From NCBI RefSeq assembly GCF_902459775.1, contig NZ_CABPSQ010000004.1, positions 310,001 through 374,000 on the forward strand: a stretch of 64,000 nucleotides of DNA, given 5' to 3'. Under the pieces are notes generated by a model that was not told the origin of the DNA, made no database searches, and worked only from the letters and a program-made list of their open reading frames with translations. Every line of letters begins with the position of its first letter. The first letter of the stretch is position 1. The position numbers and the translations under genes are program-made. Source of the DNA: Pandoraea captiosa. GTDB lineage: Bacteria > Pseudomonadota > Gammaproteobacteria > Burkholderiales > Burkholderiaceae. This document shows, in pieces, positions 9,518 through 18,678 of the stretch.

Positions 9518-10894
9518 ATGACTGACGCAAAGAAGAATCGCCCCGCCAAACTGGCCGGGGTCAAAGGCATGAACGATATCCTCCCGCAGGACGAAGCCCT
9601 GTGGGAGTTCTTCGAGGAATCGGTGCGCGCGATGCTGCGCGCTTACGGCTACCAGCAGATTCGTACGCCGATTCTCGAACACACGCAGCTGTTCACGCGC
9701 GGCATCGGTGAGGTCACCGACATCGTCGAGAAGGAGATGTACAGCTTCACCGATTCGCTCAATGGTGAGCAGCTCACGATGCGCCCCGAAGGCACGGCGG
9801 CGGCCGTTCGCGCGACGCTCGAACACAACTTGCTGTACGGTGGCCCGAAGCGCCTGTGGTACTTCGGCCCGATGTTCCGTCACGAGAAGCCGCAGCGCGG
9901 GCGCTATCGTCAGTTCCACCAGGTTGGCGTCGAGGCGCTCGGCCTGGCAGGGCCCGATGCGGATGTCGAAATCATTCTGATGTGTCAGCGCCTGTGGGAC
10001 GATCTCGGCCTGACCGGTATCCATCTGCAACTGAATTCGCTGGGGCAGGGCGAAGAGCGTGCGCGTCATCGTGCCGATCTGATCGCCTACCTCGAGAAGC
10101 ACGCCGATTTGCTGGACGAGGACGGCAAGCGTCGTCTGTACACCAACCCGCTGCGTGTGCTCGATACGAAGAACCCGACGATGCAGGCGATGGTCGAAGG
10201 TGCGCCGAAGCTCATCGATTACCTCGGCGAAGCATCGATCAAGCACTTCGAAGGCGTACAGTCGCTGCTCAAGGCGAACAACATTCCGTTCACGATCAAT
10301 CCGCGTCTGGTGCGCGGGCTGGATTATTACAATCTGACCGTGTTCGAATGGGTGACCGACAAGCTCGGTGCGCAGGGTACGGTGGCCGGTGGCGGTCGTT
10401 ACGACCCGCTCATCGAGCAACTGGGTGGCGATGCCACGCCGGCGTGCGGCTGGGCGATGGGCGTTGAACGCATTCTCGAACTACTGCGCGAAGACGATCT
10501 GGTGCCGCAGGCCGAAGGCGCGGATGTCTACGTCGTGCATCAGGGCGAGTCGGCCGTTGCGCCCGCGCTGATCGCCGCTGAGCGCATGCGCGATGCCGGT
10601 CTGAACGTCGTCTTCCATTGCAGCCCGGATGGCAAGAGCAGCAGCTTCAAGTCGCAGATGAAGCGCGCGAATGCGAGCGGCGCGAACTTCGCGGTCATCA
10701 TCGGTGAAAACGAGGTGGCTTCGGGGACTGCCGAGGTCAAGCATCTGCGTGCGGCCGATCAGACGAACAATCAGGCGAGCGTGCCGTTCGACGGGCTGGC
10801 CGAGTACCTGATCGACGCCATTGTCGCGAGCGCGGACGAGAGCGTGAACGAAAGCCTGGGCGATAACGGCCCGGGCAACGAAACCCTTCATTAA
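9518..10894 (+). CDS. hisS: Histidyl-tRNA synthetase
   Basis: Class II aminoacyl-tRNA synthetase, 458 residues. Motif 2 ([17 protein letters not shown]) is near 119, the histidine-binding segments [15 protein letters not shown] and [14 protein letters not shown] are near 265-310, and motif 3 ([12 protein letters not shown]) near 310. An anticodon-binding domain follows from about 325. The C-terminal ~25 residues ([13 protein letters not shown]) are a polar extension. Its substrate tRNA-His is encoded later in this window at 58228. Confidence 0.97.
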   Translation: MTDAKKNRPAKLAGVKGMNDILPQDEALWEFFEESVRAMLRAYGYQQIRTPILEHTQLFTRGIGEVTDIVEKEMYSFTDSLNGEQLTMRPEGTAAAVRATLEHNLLYGGPKRLWYFGPMFRHEKPQRGRYRQFHQVGVEALGLAGPDADVEIILMCQRLWDDLGLTGIHLQLNSLGQGEERARHRADLIAYLEKHADLLDEDGKRRLYTNPLRVLDTKNPTMQAMVEGAPKLIDYLGEASIKHFEGVQSLLKANNIPFTINPRLVRGLDYYNLTVFEWVTDKLGAQGTVAGGGRYDPLIEQLGGDATPACGWAMGVERILELLREDDLVPQAEGADVYVVHQGESAVAPALIAAERMRDAGLNVVFHCSPDGKSSSFKSQMKRANASGANFAVIIGENEVASGTAEVKHLRAADQTNNQASVPFDGLAEYLIDAIVASADESVNESLGDNGPGNETLH

Positions 10895-10926
10895 TTCAAG
10901 ACGCCAGACACGGAGAATACCGGCGA

Positions 10927-11556
10927 ATGAGCAGCTATCACGAGGAACAGGAACAGATCGAGAACGTAAAGGCCTGGTGGAAGCAGTACGGCAATTACGT
11001 TATCTGGACGCTCGTCGTCATCATGCTGGCCTATGGCGGCTGGAATCTGTGGCGCTATTACGAACGCAAGCAGACGGTGGAAGCCGGTGTGCTCTATGGC
11101 GAACTGGAAAGCGCGGTCGATGCGAAGGACAAGGCGAAGGTCGCGCGAATTGCTTCCGACATGGAGAGCAAGTTCAGCGGCACGCCGTACGCTCAGATGA
11201 CAGCGCTGCTTGCCGCGAAGACGCTCGCGGATGCTGGCGACGCCGCAGGGGCGAAGGCACAACTCCAATGGGCCGTGTCGAACGCCCGGGACGACGAGTA
11301 CAAGCAACTGGCCAAGCTGCGTCTGGCCGGCGTGCTGCTCGACGAGAAAGCGTATGACGAGGCGCTCAAGTTGCTCGACAACCCGCCAGCACCTTACGCC
11401 GGACTGTTTGCCGATCGTCGTGGCGACGTGCTCGTCGCACAGAGCAAGGTGGCCGACGCCAAGACCGCTTACAAGCTTGCGCTCGACAAACTCGACAAGC
11501 AGGATTCGGGCATGCGTCAGTTCGTGCAATTCAAGCTCGACGCGCTGGGGGCCTGA
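10927..11556 (+). CDS. yfgM: YfgM-like membrane-anchored tetratricopeptide protein
   Basis: Protein of 209 residues with an N-terminal cytoplasmic stretch (SYHEEQEQIENVKAWWKQY), one membrane helix at ~20-38 (YVIWTLVVIMLAYGGWNLW) and a periplasmic helical TPR-like domain. E. coli YfgM is an ancillary subunit of the SecYEG translocon that works with the chaperone PpiD. Position between hisS and bamB matches the family synteny. The gene starts 32 bases after hisS and precedes bamB by 56 bases. Confidence 0.85.
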   Translation: MSSYHEEQEQIENVKAWWKQYGNYVIWTLVVIMLAYGGWNLWRYYERKQTVEAGVLYGELESAVDAKDKAKVARIASDMESKFSGTPYAQMTALLAAKTLADAGDAAGAKAQLQWAVSNARDDEYKQLAKLRLAGVLLDEKAYDEALKLLDNPPAPYAGLFADRRGDVLVAQSKVADAKTAYKLALDKLDKQDSGMRQFVQFKLDALGA

Positions 11557-11612
11557 CGCGCGTCGGCATTCCGTTGGCAAGTATTACCCTCCCATAACGC
11601 ATAACCGGGTAC

Positions 11613-12845
11613 ATGATGATCCTTAACGACTTCCGTCGATCGATGCCGCAAACGATGGCTACGTCACAGTCCGTGCAGGTTGCGCCGACGGTCTCGCGCC
11701 GTGGCATTTTCAAGCGTGCGGGCACCGCCGTGATGACGCTCGCCGTGCTGGGCACGCTGGGTGGTTGCGGGCTCTTCGGCAGCAAGCCGGCGCACGAACC
11801 GACGCCGCTCACGGAGATCAAGCAGGCCTTGACCGTCAAGCAAATCTGGACGGCAAGCGTGGGCAAGTCCGGTGCGTACAGCTTTGCCCCGGTCGCGGTG
11901 GGTAGCGCCGTGTTCGCGGCGGGAGCGAACGGCAGCATCGTGCGCGTGGATGCGGAAACGGGAGCGTCGAACTGGTCGGCCAAGGCAGATACGAATATCA
12001 CCGCAGGCCCGGGCAGCGACGGCGAGACGACGGTCGTTGCCACGCATAAAGGTGACGTGATCGCGTTCGATCACGATGGCAAGGCGTCTTGGAAGGCGAA
12101 TGCCGGCAGCGAAGTGCTCACCGCGCCGTTGGTGGGGCGTGGTCTCGTGGTGGTGCGCGCCATCAACAACCGTGTGACGGCGTTCGACGCGGGCACCGGT
12201 TCGGTGCGCTGGTCGTATGCACAACCGGCCACGACGCTCACGTTACGCACGGGCACGGGGATGACGTTCGTGGGTGATCGCTCGGTCATCACGGGCTTCC
12301 CCGGCGGCAAGCTGGTCGCGCTTGACGCGAACACGGGCAACCCGCAATGGATTACGCCGCTGTCGTACCCGAAGGGCGTGACCGAAGTCGAGCGTGTGAA
12401 TGACGTGACGGGGTCGCCGGTCGTGTTCGGGCGTCAAGTGTGCGGTGCGACGTTCCAGGGGCGTGTTGGCTGCGCCGACGTGCAGACGGGCAACGGCCTG
12501 TGGGCGCGTGATTTCTCATCCCCTAACGGGGTGTCGCAGGATGAGCGCGTGGTGGCGGCGGTGAATACCGACGGTGCCGTGTACGCGTTCAACGCTGCCG
12601 ATGGCAGTACACTGTGGCAGAACGACAAGCTCAAGTACCGCGACCTGTCGGCGCCGCTGGCGCTCGGCCGCGTTGTGGTAGTGGGCGACAAGCAGGGTTA
12701 TCTGCATTTCCTGTCGCGTGACAACGGTGAGTTCCTCGCCCGCGTCAAGCTGAGCGGAGCCATCAGCGCGCAGCCGGTCATCGCCGGTCAGACGCTGGTT
12801 GTGCAAACCCGCGACGGCAATATTTATGGCTTCCGTCCGGAATAA
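11613..12845 (+). CDS. bamB: Outer-membrane assembly lipoprotein BamB
   Basis: Beta-propeller lipoprotein subunit of the BAM complex that inserts beta-barrel proteins into the outer membrane. PQQ-like repeats run from ~residue 75 to the end (ITAGPGSDGETTVVATHKG, LVALDANTGNPQW, YGFRPE). The signal peptide ends at a lipobox, LGGC near residue 52, and is preceded by SRRGIFKRAG, an unusual twin-arginine-like stretch. Start codons at 11613, 11616, 11643 and 11655 are all possible; a start at 11655 (MATSQSVQV) would still leave a long signal region. Synteny yfgM-bamB-der is canonical. Confidence 0.92.
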   Translation: MMILNDFRRSMPQTMATSQSVQVAPTVSRRGIFKRAGTAVMTLAVLGTLGGCGLFGSKPAHEPTPLTEIKQALTVKQIWTASVGKSGAYSFAPVAVGSAVFAAGANGSIVRVDAETGASNWSAKADTNITAGPGSDGETTVVATHKGDVIAFDHDGKASWKANAGSEVLTAPLVGRGLVVVRAINNRVTAFDAGTGSVRWSYAQPATTLTLRTGTGMTFVGDRSVITGFPGGKLVALDANTGNPQWITPLSYPKGVTEVERVNDVTGSPVVFGRQVCGATFQGRVGCADVQTGNGLWARDFSSPNGVSQDERVVAAVNTDGAVYAFNAADGSTLWQNDKLKYRDLSAPLALGRVVVVGDKQGYLHFLSRDNGEFLARVKLSGAISAQPVIAGQTLVVQTRDGNIYGFRPE

Positions 12846-12880
12846 CCGGTAACCGGCAAGCACCCGGGCATTTTCCGGGA

Positions 12881-12915
12881 ACGGCCGGCAGCGCGCCGGC
12901 CGTATTCGTTTTTAG
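12881..12915 (+). terminator. Hairpin with T-rich tail between bamB and der
   Basis: A 9-bp perfect stem, ACGGCCGGC / GCCGGCCGT with a 5-base loop (12881-12903), is followed by ATTCGTTTTTA. It lies ten bases before the der start, so it may be partial, leaving read-through into der. Confidence 0.55.
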
Positions 12916-12924
12916 GGCTTATTC

Positions 12925-14262
12925 ATGAAACCCGTGATCGCGCTCGTAGGGCGCCCCAACGTCGGCAAATCGACGCTATTCAACCGTTTGACCCGCTCGC
13001 GCGACGCACTCGTCGCCGACATGCCCGGGCTCACGCGCGACCGTCACTATGGCGAGGGGCGTGTTGGCGAGCATCCCTATCTGGTGATCGATACCGGCGG
13101 CTTCGAACCCGTGGCCAAGGAAGGTATCTTCCACGAGATGGCCAAGCAGACGCGTCAGGCGGTGGTCGAGGCTGACGTCGTGATCTACATCGTGGACGGC
13201 CGTCAGGGACTCACGCCGCAAGATCAGATCATCGCCGACTATCTTCGCAAGACGGGACGCAAGATCATGCTCGTGGTCAACAAGGCCGAGGGCATGAAGT
13301 ACACGACGGTCGCCAACGACTTCTACGAGCTGGGTCTCGGCGACCCGCTGGCGATTTCGGCTGCGCACGGCGACGGCGTGAAGGAAGTCATCGATGAGGC
13401 GATCGCGCCGTTTTACGCGAATCCTGATGAAAACGAGGACGACGACAAGCACGATGGGCGCGTGAAGATCGCCATCGTCGGGCGTCCGAACGTCGGCAAA
13501 TCGACATTGGTCAATACGCTGCTCGGCGAAGAGCGCGTGATCGCCTTCGACATGCCGGGGACCACGCGCGATTCGATTCATATCGACTTTGAGCGTCAGG
13601 GCAAGAATTACACGCTCATTGATACGGCAGGCTTGCGCCGCCGCGGCAAGGTGTTCGAAGCGATCGAGAAGTTCTCGGTTGTGAAAACGCTGCAATCGAT
13701 TGCCGACGCGAACGTCGTGATTCTCATGCTCGATGCTCGCCAGGACATTTCCGACCAGGACGCCCATATCGCCGGCTTCATTCTGGAGTCGGGCCGAGCA
13801 GTCGTCGTGGGCGTGAACAAGTGGGACGGGCTGGACGAGTACACCCGTGATCAGGCCAAGCAGGAATTGGAGCGAAAGCTCAAATTCCTCGGGTTTGCGA
13901 ACTTCCACTTCATTTCGGCGGCGAAAGGCACGGGCATTGGTCCGCTCATGCGTTCGGTGGACGAAGCTTACGCGGCGGCGATGAGCAAGCTGCCCACGCC
14001 GAAGCTGACCAAGGCGCTCATCGAAGCGGTGGAGCACCAGCAACCGCGCCGTTCCGGTTTCTCCCGCCCCAAACTGCGCTACGCACACCAAGGGGGCTCG
14101 AACCCGCCGATTATCGTCATCCACGGGAATAGTCTGGATGGCGTGACCGATAGCTATCGCCGGTATCTCGAGAACCGGTTCCGCGAAACTTTTAAGTTGA
14201 AGGGCACTCCATTACGCATAGAGTTCCGCAACAGCGCGAACCCTTACGCCAAGGGCGAGTGA
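12925..14262 (+). CDS. der: Ribosome-assembly GTPase Der (EngA)
   Basis: Double-GTPase protein of 445 residues needed for 50S subunit maturation. Two P loops are visible, [12 protein letters not shown] near residue 9 and [12 protein letters not shown] near 190, each followed by a DxxG switch (DTGG, DTAG) and NKxD-type motifs (NKAEG, NKWDG). The C-terminal KH-like domain covers ~355-445 (PPIIVIHGN). The normal length and the two-domain order make the call secure. Confidence 0.97.
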   Translation: MKPVIALVGRPNVGKSTLFNRLTRSRDALVADMPGLTRDRHYGEGRVGEHPYLVIDTGGFEPVAKEGIFHEMAKQTRQAVVEADVVIYIVDGRQGLTPQDQIIADYLRKTGRKIMLVVNKAEGMKYTTVANDFYELGLGDPLAISAAHGDGVKEVIDEAIAPFYANPDENEDDDKHDGRVKIAIVGRPNVGKSTLVNTLLGEERVIAFDMPGTTRDSIHIDFERQGKNYTLIDTAGLRRRGKVFEAIEKFSVVKTLQSIADANVVILMLDARQDISDQDAHIAGFILESGRAVVVGVNKWDGLDEYTRDQAKQELERKLKFLGFANFHFISAAKGTGIGPLMRSVDEAYAAAMSKLPTPKLTKALIEAVEHQQPRRSGFSRPKLRYAHQGGSNPPIIVIHGNSLDGVTDSYRRYLENRFRETFKLKGTPLRIEFRNSANPYAKGE

Positions 14263-14309
14263 AAGCCAGTCCAGGGCGGGGTTTTGCTGGCGACGCTAGC
14301 AAAATCGGC

Positions 14310-14315
14310 TATAGT
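14310..14315 (+). promoter_or_regulatory. Candidate -10 element upstream of hfq
   Basis: TATAGT stands 73 bases before the hfq start. A TTGCTG at 14284-14289 is 20 bases upstream, longer than the optimal spacing, so the promoter is only tentative. A second TACAAT at 14373-14378 is too close to the start codon to serve a normal leader. Confidence 0.3.
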
Positions 14316-14388
14316 GTGGAGGTCAGGGTGGGAAGCGCGCACACGCCCTGGCTTACGGTCATTTGCTAAAAATACAATGGAGTAACTT

Positions 14389-14625
14389 ATGAGCAACAAA
14401 GGGCAACTTCTACAAGACCCGTTTCTGAACGCCTTGCGTAAGGAGCATGTTCCCGTCTCGATCTATCTGGTCAACGGTATCAAGCTGCAGGGAAACATCG
14501 AGTCGTTCGACCAGTATGTCGTCCTGTTGCGCAACACGGTCACCCAAATGGTTTACAAGCATGCCATTTCGACGGTCGTTCCTGCGCGTCCGGTGAATTT
14601 CCATCCGGAAGCCGAGCAGTCCTGA
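14389..14625 (+). CDS. hfq: RNA chaperone Hfq
   Basis: Hexameric Sm-like protein of 78 residues that helps small RNAs pair with mRNAs. The Sm1 motif ([20 protein letters not shown], residues ~8-27) and the Sm2 motif [10 protein letters not shown] (~55-64) are intact, including the proximal-face lysine-histidine pair. The short C-terminus is usual for betaproteobacteria. It lies between der and hflX, the conserved order, with a hairpin separating it from hflX. Confidence 0.98.
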   Translation: MSNKGQLLQDPFLNALRKEHVPVSIYLVNGIKLQGNIESFDQYVVLLRNTVTQMVYKHAISTVVPARPVNFHPEAEQS

Positions 14626-14632
14626 TTCAGGC

Positions 14633-14665
14633 TCGCCCGACCGGGAGTCTCTCCGGCCGGGCGAA
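14633..14665 (+). terminator. Imperfect hairpin between hfq and hflX
   Basis: TCGCCCG and CGGGCGA form the base of a stem, continued with one mismatch by CCGG/CCGG pairs, followed by ATTTCTTCTCC. The weak T tract suggests partial termination or an mRNA-stabilising end, adjusting hfq against hflX. Confidence 0.5.
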
Positions 14666-14688
14666 TTTCTTCTCCCTGTCGCCCGCTC

Positions 14689-15894
14689 TTGTCCAACAGT
14701 CCCAACACCCATTCCCAGCGTAGCTTGACCACCAACGCCGCGCTCGTCGGCATCGATTTCGGCAAACTCGATTTCGAAGCCAGTCTCCAGGAACTCGACC
14801 TTCTGACGCAATCCGCAGGCGCCACGCCTGTCGTGACCATTACCGGTCGTCGCCACAGCCCGGACGCCAAGCTGTTCATCGGCAGTGGCAAGGCGGAAGA
14901 GTTGCGCGAAGCCATTGCGGAATTCGATGTCGAACTGGTGATTTTCAATCATGCGCTGACGCCAGGTCAGCAGCGTAACCTGGAACATCTTCTGCAACGT
15001 CGCGTCGTCGACCGTACCAGCCTGATCCTCGATATTTTCGCCCAACGCGCGAAGAGTCATGAAGGCAAGCTGCAGGTTGAACTTGCGCAGTTGCAGTATT
15101 TGTCCACGCGTCTGGTGCGCGCCTGGACCCACCTCGAACGTCAAAAGGGGGGTATCGGCCTGCGCGGGCCGGGTGAGACGCAATTGGAAACCGACCGTCG
15201 TTTGCTGGGCGAGCGAGTGAAGTCGCTCAAAGCGCGCCTCGAGAAGCTCCAGCGCCAGCACGACACGCAGCGTCGCGCGCGTCAGCGCAGCGGCACGATG
15301 TCGATCTCGCTCGTGGGCTACACGAACGCGGGCAAATCCACTTTGTTCAACGCGATGACGAAGGCCAATGCCTACGCCGCGGACCAGCTGTTCGCCACGC
15401 TGGATACGACTTCGCGTCGTGTTTATCTTGGCGATGTGGGGAACATCGTGCTGTCTGATACTGTCGGATTCATCCGCGAGTTGCCTCACCAGTTGGTGGC
15501 GGCATTCCGGGCGACCCTCGAGGAGACGGTGCACGCCGACATGCTGCTGCATGTGGTGGACGCGTCGAGTCAGGTGCGCAAGGAGCAAATGGCCGAGGTC
15601 AATGCCGTACTGGCCGAGATCGATGCGGCCGACATCCCGCAGATTCTCATCTGGAACAAGATCGACGCGGTGCCGGAACTGGCCGCGCAGGGACCGAGAA
15701 TCGAACGGGACGAGGCCGGGCGTGTCACGCGTGTCTTTCTGAGCGCGCGTGCCGGCCAGGGCCTTGACCTGCTGCGCGAGGCCATCAGCGAGGCGGTTGT
15801 GGCTGGCACCGGTGGGTTACAATCGCAGCACGAAGCGCCCGATGTCCGGCTCATCGACCGTTGGGACGATGTGCCGCGCGCAGAAGACAGATAA
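14689..15894 (+). CDS. hflX: GTPase HflX
   Basis: Ribosome-associated GTPase of 401 residues that splits stalled or heat-damaged ribosomes. The N-terminal glycine-rich domain contains LFIGSGKAEELREAI near 62, and GGIGLRGPGETQLETDRR near 153. A coiled linker is followed by the P loop GYTNAGKSTLFN near 208 and DTVGFIRELPHQLVAAF near 257. There is no ATG near the N-terminus; TTG at 14689 or TTG at 14725 must be used. Gene order hfq-hflX-hflK-hflC is conserved. Confidence 0.94.
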   Translation: MSNSPNTHSQRSLTTNAALVGIDFGKLDFEASLQELDLLTQSAGATPVVTITGRRHSPDAKLFIGSGKAEELREAIAEFDVELVIFNHALTPGQQRNLEHLLQRRVVDRTSLILDIFAQRAKSHEGKLQVELAQLQYLSTRLVRAWTHLERQKGGIGLRGPGETQLETDRRLLGERVKSLKARLEKLQRQHDTQRRARQRSGTMSISLVGYTNAGKSTLFNAMTKANAYAADQLFATLDTTSRRVYLGDVGNIVLSDTVGFIRELPHQLVAAFRATLEETVHADMLLHVVDASSQVRKEQMAEVNAVLAEIDAADIPQILIWNKIDAVPELAAQGPRIERDEAGRVTRVFLSARAGQGLDLLREAISEAVVAGTGGLQSQHEAPDVRLIDRWDDVPRAEDR

Positions 15895-16114
15895 CACGAG
15901 ACGTCGCACCGTGAAGGACGGGTTGCCACGGGGAATACCGGCAGCACCATCCGACGCGGGTGACGAACTGGCAAGAGACTAGACGGAGGCCGGGCAAGGT
16001 CGCCGATCGGCAAACCAGATTCGGGAACCACGCGCGAACCGGCAACATGCGCGCTCCGATGCGAGGCGCGCCGATCGCAACATCCAACCCGCTTCAGTCA
16101 CCACGCTTCTACCT

Positions 16115-17467
16115 ATGCTTCCAAGAGCTTTGATGAGACGAGTTGGCTTGATTTTCTCCCTGAACGACCCGCGCTGGGGGCGGGACGGCGGCGGTGATAC
16201 GCCGTCCGGCAATCAGGAGCCGAACCGCCCGGATCGTGCGAATAATCCAAATTCGCAGGATCAAAAGGAGCCGCAGCGCGGACCGCAAGGCCCGCAGCAG
16301 GATGGCCCTCCCGATCTCGACGAACTATGGCGCGATTTCAATCGTCGCCTGAATCGTATCTTTGGCCGCAAGAATGGTGGCGGCGGTAATGGCGGCTCGA
16401 ACAATTTCTCGGGTGGTTCACGCGGGTCGGGCATCGGTGTCGGCGTCGTCGTCGCACTGGCGTTTCTGATCTGGCTGGCGACGGGCATATTCATCGTCCA
16501 GGAAGGTCAGGTCGGGGTTGTGACCCAGTTCGGCAAGTACAAGTACACGACGACTTCGGGCATTCAGTGGCGCCTGCCGTACCCCTTCCAGTCGGTCGAG
16601 GTCGTGAACATGTCGCAGATTCGCTCGGTCGAAATCGGTCGTTCGAATACGATTCGCGACACCGATCTGAAGGACTCGTCGATGCTCACGGGCGATGAGA
16701 ACATCATCGATGTTCGCTTCGCCGTGCAGTACCGCATCAAGGATGCGACCGAATTCCTCTTCAATAACGTGGACGCCGAATCGTCCGTCAATCTGGCGGC
16801 GCAGACGGCGGTGCGCGAGATCGTCGGCAAGAGCAAGATGGACTTCGTGCTCTATGCCGGTCGTGAGGAGATCGCCAACGAACTCGTTACTTCGATTCAG
16901 CGCATTCTGGACAGCTACAAGACGGGCATTCTCGTCACGAGTGTGACCATGCAGAGCGTGCAGCCGCCCGAACAGGTGCAGGCCGCCTTCGACGACGCCG
17001 TGAAAGCCGGTCAGGATCTGGAGCGTGCAAAGAATGAAGCGCAGGCCTATGCCAATGACGTGATTCCTCGTGCCAAGGGTACGGCGTCGCGTCTGACGGA
17101 AGAGGCCGCGGGTTACAAGGCGCGTGTGGTATCGCAGGCACAAGGGGATGCGGATCGCTTCAAGTCGGTGCAGGAAGCCTATGCCAAGGCGCCTGGCGTG
17201 ATCCGCGAGCGCATGTATCTCGATACGATGCAACAGATCTACTCACGCACCACCAAGATCATGGTGGACTCGAAGAACAACAGCCTGTTGTATCTGCCGT
17301 TGGACAAGATCATGGAGCGCTCGCGTAGCGACGCGTCGACCCCTGCGCCGGCCTCCGGTGCGGCGACGGGGCCGGCAGCGGGTACGTCGGCTGCTGATGA
17401 CAACAACGATGTCGACCATGATCGATCGCGCGCGGCACTGCGCAACCGCGACCGCGATTCACGCTAA
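16115..17467 (+). CDS. hflK: FtsH protease regulator HflK
   Basis: Membrane SPFH/band-7 protein that with HflC forms the cage around the AAA protease FtsH. The N-terminal region (FSLNDPRWGRDGGG) is glycine- and proline-rich, followed by one membrane helix near 110-130 (GVGVVVALAFLIWLATGIFI). The band-7 domain then runs to about residue 330 and contains VQPPEQVQAAFDDAV. The C-terminal tail is Ala/Asp/Arg-rich. ATG at 16115 or 16133 (MRRVGLIF) may be the start. hflC follows after 12 bases. Confidence 0.95.
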   Translation: MLPRALMRRVGLIFSLNDPRWGRDGGGDTPSGNQEPNRPDRANNPNSQDQKEPQRGPQGPQQDGPPDLDELWRDFNRRLNRIFGRKNGGGGNGGSNNFSGGSRGSGIGVGVVVALAFLIWLATGIFIVQEGQVGVVTQFGKYKYTTTSGIQWRLPYPFQSVEVVNMSQIRSVEIGRSNTIRDTDLKDSSMLTGDENIIDVRFAVQYRIKDATEFLFNNVDAESSVNLAAQTAVREIVGKSKMDFVLYAGREEIANELVTSIQRILDSYKTGILVTSVTMQSVQPPEQVQAAFDDAVKAGQDLERAKNEAQAYANDVIPRAKGTASRLTEEAAGYKARVVSQAQGDADRFKSVQEAYAKAPGVIRERMYLDTMQQIYSRTTKIMVDSKNNSLLYLPLDKIMERSRSDASTPAPASGAATGPAAGTSAADDNNDVDHDRSRAALRNRDRDSR

Positions 17468-17479
17468 GGGGATAAGCGC

Positions 17480-18379
17480 ATGAACCGTATTGGAACCGTT
17501 ATCGTCGCGCTGATCGTCTTGTTGATCGTGCTCGCCTCGACCATGTTTGTCGTGGATCAGCGCCGTTATGCCGTCGTGTTCTCGCTGGGCGAGATCAAGG
17601 ACGTCTACAACCAGCCAGGCCTGAAATTCAAGTTGCCGCCGCCGCTCCAGACCGTGTTGTATCTGGACAAGCGGATCATGACCATCGACAACCCGGAGCC
17701 GGAGCGCTTCATCACGGCCGAGAAGAAGAATCTGATCGTCGACTCGTACGTGAAGTGGCGCATCATCGACCCGCGCAAGTTCTACGTGAGCTTCAAGGGC
17801 GATAACCGGCTGGCTCAGGACCGCCTGACGCAGCAGATTCGATCGGCATTGCAGGAAGCCTTCACCAAGCGCACCGTGACCGAAGTGGTCTCCACGCAGC
17901 GTGACCAGGTGATGCAGTGGGTCAAGCAGAAGGTTGGCGACGAGGCCGCACAGGTGGGTATCGAGATCGTTGACGTGCGTATGCGCCGGGTGGACCTGGC
18001 GGCCGGCATCAGTGATTCGGTGTACAGCCGCATGGCCGCTGAGCGCAAGCGTGTCGCGAACGAACTGCGTTCGACCGGCGCCGCCGAGGCCGAGCAGATT
18101 CGTGCCGATGCGGACCGTCAGCGCGACGTGGTTGTGGCTGAGGCGTATGCCAAGGCTCAGCAGGTCAAGGGTGAGGGCGATGCCGCTGCCGCCAATATTT
18201 ATGCGCAGGCATTTGGCCGCGATCCGCAGTTCGCGCAGTTCTACCAGAGTCTGGAAGCGTACAAGGCGACATTCCGAGACAAGAAAGACGTGATCATTGC
18301 TGACCCGAACAGCGATTTCTTCCGATTTATGCGCGGTTCCGGTGGCGCTGGCGCATCCGCCGGAAAAGCGGGAAAATAA
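17480..18379 (+). CDS. hflC: FtsH protease regulator HflC
   Basis: Partner of HflK, 299 residues. One N-terminal membrane helix (residues ~4-26, GTVIVALIVLLIVLASTMFV) leads to a periplasmic SPFH domain (DQRRYAVVFSLGEIKDV) and a long alanine/glutamate-rich helix (~190-250) that packs in the HflKC cage. The C-terminus is glycine/alanine-rich. It is translationally close to hflK and ends just before a strong hairpin. Confidence 0.95.
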   Translation: MNRIGTVIVALIVLLIVLASTMFVVDQRRYAVVFSLGEIKDVYNQPGLKFKLPPPLQTVLYLDKRIMTIDNPEPERFITAEKKNLIVDSYVKWRIIDPRKFYVSFKGDNRLAQDRLTQQIRSALQEAFTKRTVTEVVSTQRDQVMQWVKQKVGDEAAQVGIEIVDVRMRRVDLAAGISDSVYSRMAAERKRVANELRSTGAAEAEQIRADADRQRDVVVAEAYAKAQQVKGEGDAAAANIYAQAFGRDPQFAQFYQSLEAYKATFRDKKDVIIADPNSDFFRFMRGSGGAGASAGKAGK

Positions 18380-18402
18380 CGCCTCTGACAACCGAGTAGC
18401 TG

Positions 18403-18438
18403 CCACCGCCCGCGTCAACGCGGGCGGTGGCGTTTTGG
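18403..18438 (+). terminator. Strong hairpin after hflC
   Basis: A perfect 12-bp stem, CCACCGCCCGCG / CGCGGGCGGTGG with loop TCAA (18403-18430), is followed by CGTTTTGG. It probably ends most hflKC transcripts; the next small gene starts ~20 bases later. Confidence 0.7.
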
Positions 18439-18450
18439 CCGAGTCCCCCA

Positions 18451-18639
18451 GTGACCAGCAGCACAATCATTCTCGCCTTTGCCCTCATGCTGATCGTCGA
18501 GGGCCTGTTTCCGTTCGTCGCGCCAGACCGGTGGCGGCAAAGTTTTCGTAAAATAACGGAAATGCCGTCCGGCCAGATTCGCTTCTTTGGTCTGGCCGCC
18601 GTTCTGCTGGGGCTGATCCTGATGCTGCTGGCCGATTAA
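18451..18639 (+). CDS. Small two-helix membrane protein, DUF2065 (YjeT-like)
   Basis: Membrane protein of 62 residues with two hydrophobic helices (TIILAFALMLIVEGLFPFVA and FFGLAAVLLGLILMLLAD) joined by a polar loop with RWRQ. This is the DUF2065 pattern found next to hflC in many proteobacteria. GTG at 18451 is preferred to an earlier in-frame TTG at 18427, which would begin inside the hflC terminator. Its function is unknown; co-location suggests a link with HflKC. Confidence 0.8.
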   Translation: MTSSTIILAFALMLIVEGLFPFVAPDRWRQSFRKITEMPSGQIRFFGLAAVLLGLILMLLAD

Positions 18640-18678
18640 AAAAGGCGCGCTCTCGCGCCGTCTGAATCCGAAATACCC

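Noticed and set aside
7560-9530. Open frame of 656 codons on the minus strand opposite rodZ and ispG
   Set aside because: Antisense to two genes with clear families; no ribosome-binding site or domain.
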